Shown: positions 62,392 to 64,000 of the stretch, piece after piece
How the letters are laid out: every line of letters begins with the position of its first letter
How positions within the stretch are numbered: the first letter of the stretch is position 1
Assembly (NCBI RefSeq): GCF_013868135.1
Contig: NZ_JACEMU010000005.1
Location: 1 to 64,000 of the forward strand
DNA: 64,000 nt
Source: Paracoccus sp. S1E-3
GTDB lineage: Bacteria; Pseudomonadota; Alphaproteobacteria; Rhodobacterales; Rhodobacteraceae
Reading direction: 5' to 3'
Program-made: the position numbers and the translations under genes
The notes under the pieces: model-generated
Told to the model about the DNA's origin: nothing
The model's database searches: none
What the model saw: the letters and a program-made list of their open reading frames with translations, nothing else

Positions 62392-62691
62392 GTGGTCAAA
62401 AAACTGAGATTGAACGAGAAATCGGTGCGGGAGGCGGTGCCGGAACCGGGCCGGGACTATCAGATTTTCGACAGCGAGGTGCGGGGATTTGCCATCTGCA
62501 TCTACCGCTCGGGCAACCGGGCCTTCACGCTGGATTACCGCCATGCCGGACGGCAGCGGCGGATGACGCTGGGGCGCTGGCCGGAATGGTCGACGGCAGC
62601 GGCGCGGGAACGGGCAAAGGAGCTGCGCCGCAACATCGATGCCGGTGGCGACCCGCTGGGCGTGAACGAAGACGGGAGGGACGCGCCGTAA
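62392..62691 (+). pseudogene. P4-type tyrosine integrase, N-terminal domain only
   Basis: GTG 62392 with AGGAGG eight bases upstream starts VKKLRLNEKSVREAVPEPGR, DYQIFDSEVRGFAICIYRSG, NRAFTLDYRHAGRQRRMTLG and RWPEWSTAAARERAKELRRN, the arm-binding (DUF4102) domain of island integrases. It is cut after about 95 codons by the end of the IS66-family element at 62688. The catalytic domain may lie beyond the element, outside the window. Confidence 0.8.
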
Positions 62692-62725
62692 CCATCCGGC
62701 GTAGGCCGCGGACGGGTGTCCGTGC

Positions 62726-63328
62726 TCAGGGAGTGGGCTTGGGTGCTTTGGGCTTGCCGGGCCGCGGGGACCATTTCTTCGCGAGTTGGTCAAAGCGTTC
62801 GACGATCCTGTCGATCCTGGCATCTTCGGGATCGAAGGTTGCACCTGACCAGCCGACCATGTCGTCGTGCTGCTCGTGGTCCGGATCTGCGAGGGCTTCG
62901 AGGAATTCCTCGTAGCCCGGAGCACCGCCGACATCCTCGGGCGGGCAGGCCCCGCTGGCCTTCAGAAGCCTTGGATAGGTCACGCCCGGGGTGGCCTCGG
63001 TGACCCGCTCGATCCGGATGCTGTGGTCCCAGTCATCGCCGAAGTCGTAGACATACTGGATCGTCCTGACGCCGGTATCCTCGAGCACCTTCTGCAGCGT
63101 CGCCTTCTTCGCGGGCATCGGGCCGTCGTAGAATCCGTCCGGACCGGGCACGCCCCAGCCCGCCCCCCCGGCCCTGAATTCGTAGAGATGGGTGTCCGTC
63201 CAGCCCATCGCCGCCTGGACCACCTCATGCAGCCGGTCGAGCCTGATCTTCAGCGGCACCTCGATATGGCGCATCGGCTGAGGATCGACGTCGTTCAGAA
63301 GGATCCGGAGGCGGGCGATCAGGGTCAT
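62726..63328 (-). CDS. Plasmid pRiA4b ORF-3-like protein, IS66 passenger
   Basis: A 200-residue protein of the pRiA4b ORF-3 family: LIARLRILLNDVDPQPMRHI, DRLHEVVQAAMGWTDTHLYE, YVYDFGDDWDHSIRIERVTE, PPEDVGGAPGYEEFLEALAD. The YDFGDDWDH and PPEDVGG motifs define the family; its function is unknown. The ATG overlaps the transposase stop (ATGA), so it is translated with the transposase, an arrangement seen in several IS66 elements. Confidence 0.88.
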   Translation of the reverse strand: MTLIARLRILLNDVDPQPMRHIEVPLKIRLDRLHEVVQAAMGWTDTHLYEFRAGGAGWGVPGPDGFYDGPMPAKKATLQKVLEDTGVRTIQYVYDFGDDWDHSIRIERVTEATPGVTYPRLLKASGACPPEDVGGAPGYEEFLEALADPDHEQHDDMVGWSGATFDPEDARIDRIVERFDQLAKKWSPRPGKPKAPKPTP

Positions 63329-64000
63329 GCGGCCCTCCTTTGCGGTATTTGCGACCAGTTCCAGGGAAGAAGTTCCGGCAGGCGCGACAGGGGTATGTCC
63401 GGCAGCCGGGCAAGGACATCGGCCAGCCAAGCCTGCGGGTCGACGTCATTCATCTTGGCCGTGACGATCAGGGAATACATGAAGGCGGCGCGGTCGCCAC
63501 CGCGCGGAGATCCGGCGAAGAGCCAGGCTTTCCGCCCGAGGGCGACGCCCCGCAGCGCGCGTTCTGCTGCGTTGTTCGTCAGGCAGATGCGGCCATCATC
63601 GAGGAAGCAGGTGAAGGCGTCCCAGCGGCCGTCCTCCTCGAACATGTAGTTGATCGCCTTGGCGACGGGGTTGTGCTTCGACATTCGGGCGCGTTCGGTC
63701 CGCAACCAGTTGTGCAGATCCTGGACCATCGGGCGCACCAGCCGCTGACGGGCGTCATGGCGGGCCTCGGCGGTCAGGCCGGTGATCTCGCGCTCGGCAT
63801 CGAAGATGGCGTCGAAGCGTTTGACCGATTCCAGCGCGATGGGCGAGATCTCCTCGGCCACCGATCTGCCCTTGCGGGCCGTGGCTTTGATATCCGCCAG
63901 TTCGAAGAACTTGCGCCGGGCATGCGACCAGCACAGCGCGCTCAGCACCGGCGCGGGCCTGTGGCTGGCATGATAGAGATCGTTGTAACCGCCATAGGCG
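63325..64000 (-). CDS. IS66-family transposase TnpC, partial (runs off the window)
   Basis: The C-terminal 225 or so residues of an IS66 transposase: AYGGYNDLYHASHRPAPVLS, ALCWSHARRKFFELADIKAT, GRWDAFTCFLDDGRICLTNN, AAERALRGVALGRKAWLFAG, TAKMNDVDPQAWLADVLARL. Two DDE-type positions are visible (the LCWSHARR region and the Glu in NNAAERALRG). The frame is open up to the right edge, so the N-terminus is outside. It is unlike the scrap at 40187 in its last residues, so that one is from another IS66 member. Confidence 0.92.
   Translation of the reverse strand, partial: AYGGYNDLYHASHRPAPVLSALCWSHARRKFFELADIKATARKGRSVAEEISPIALESVKRFDAIFDAEREITGLTAEARHDARQRLVRPMVQDLHNWLRTERARMSKHNPVAKAINYMFEEDGRWDAFTCFLDDGRICLTNNAAERALRGVALGRKAWLFAGSPRGGDRAAFMYSLIVTAKMNDVDPQAWLADVLARLPDIPLSRLPELLPWNWSQIPQRRAA

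Larger units (their letters stand above)
62688..64000 (-). mobile_element. IS66-family element with passenger gene, continues past the window
   Basis: The boundary is at GTAACCATCCGGCGTAGGCC (62688), which begins with the GTAA typical of IS66 ends and interrupts the integrase frame. Inside are a pRiA4b ORF-3-like gene and, overlapping it, the transposase gene, both leftward. The other end and the tnpA/tnpB genes would be beyond 64000. Confidence 0.78.

Overview
The window looks like a piece of an alphaproteobacterial genome of the Rhodobacterales, most likely Paracoccus or a close relative. The DNA is GC-rich. The gene order flhA / ABC transporter / flhS / flhR matches the methylotrophy regulon described in Paracoccus denitrificans, and the phage debris resembles Rhodobacteraceae prophages. 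This assignment is an inference from gene content; no search was run.

Layout. (1) 1-14.9 kb is intact metabolic DNA. It holds glutathione-dependent formaldehyde dehydrogenase (flhA), a nitrate/taurine-type ABC importer, two exported unknown proteins, the FlhS kinase, a FIST-domain protein, the FlhR regulator, and a set of proteins that accompany PQQ (quinoprotein) alcohol dehydrogenases: a SoxYZ-like carrier, a zinc metallohydrolase, an ABC-2 exporter, a beta-propeller and a periplasmic binding protein. The dehydrogenase itself is not in the window. (2) 15-18.5 kb is a gene graveyard: pieces of an extradiol-type VOC dioxygenase, an O-demethylase-like aminomethyltransferase with stop codons, the first residues of a molybdenum S/N-oxide reductase, and prophage tail genes that keep a textbook A_AAA_AAC slippery site, with a VapBC pair lying among them. 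(3) 18.5-30.2 kb holds LysR- and MerR-controlled redox and hydrolase genes (two Cys-nucleophile hydrolases, azoreductase, zinc-type alcohol dehydrogenase) interrupted by several abrupt joins where two truncated genes meet, and a two-component/PepSY locus broken by a stop codon and a truncation.

(4) 30.4-40.1 kb is a defence region: a ParDE-like toxin-antitoxin pair beside a giant DUF1998 DEAH helicase and its translationally coupled upstream partner. The pair resembles Druantia type III (DruE + DruH), but the partner gene carries a frameshift. (5) 40.2-44.9 kb is an arsenic island bordered by an IS66 scrap: arsR-acr3-arsC-arsH facing a second operon arsR-arsP-thioredoxin-like-OsmC. (6) 45-53.3 kb is a mosaic of insertion sequences (IS110, IS5/IS427, IS91 with its recombinase, IS3, IS21 remains), integrase and relaxase scraps, a small VOC/HxlR module between two copies of a 66-bp direct repeat, and the last residues of a multicopper oxidase cut by IS3. 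(7) 53.5-62.2 kb starts near a 32-bp relic of the 3' half of an initiator tRNA and carries a copper-tolerance island: Cu+-ATPase, CsoR-like repressor, DUF411 protein, cytochrome c, lipoprotein, L,D-transpeptidase, DUF305, DsbA-like thiol oxidoreductase and multicopper oxidase. (8) From 62.4 kb a P4-type integrase gene is cut by an IS66-family element that carries a pRiA4b ORF-3-like passenger gene and runs off the right edge.

Functionally, the left part deals with formaldehyde and quinoprotein-linked alcohol oxidation. The right three quarters look like successive layers of acquired islands for phage defence, arsenic and copper, with repeated IS-mediated deletion leaving many fused fragments.
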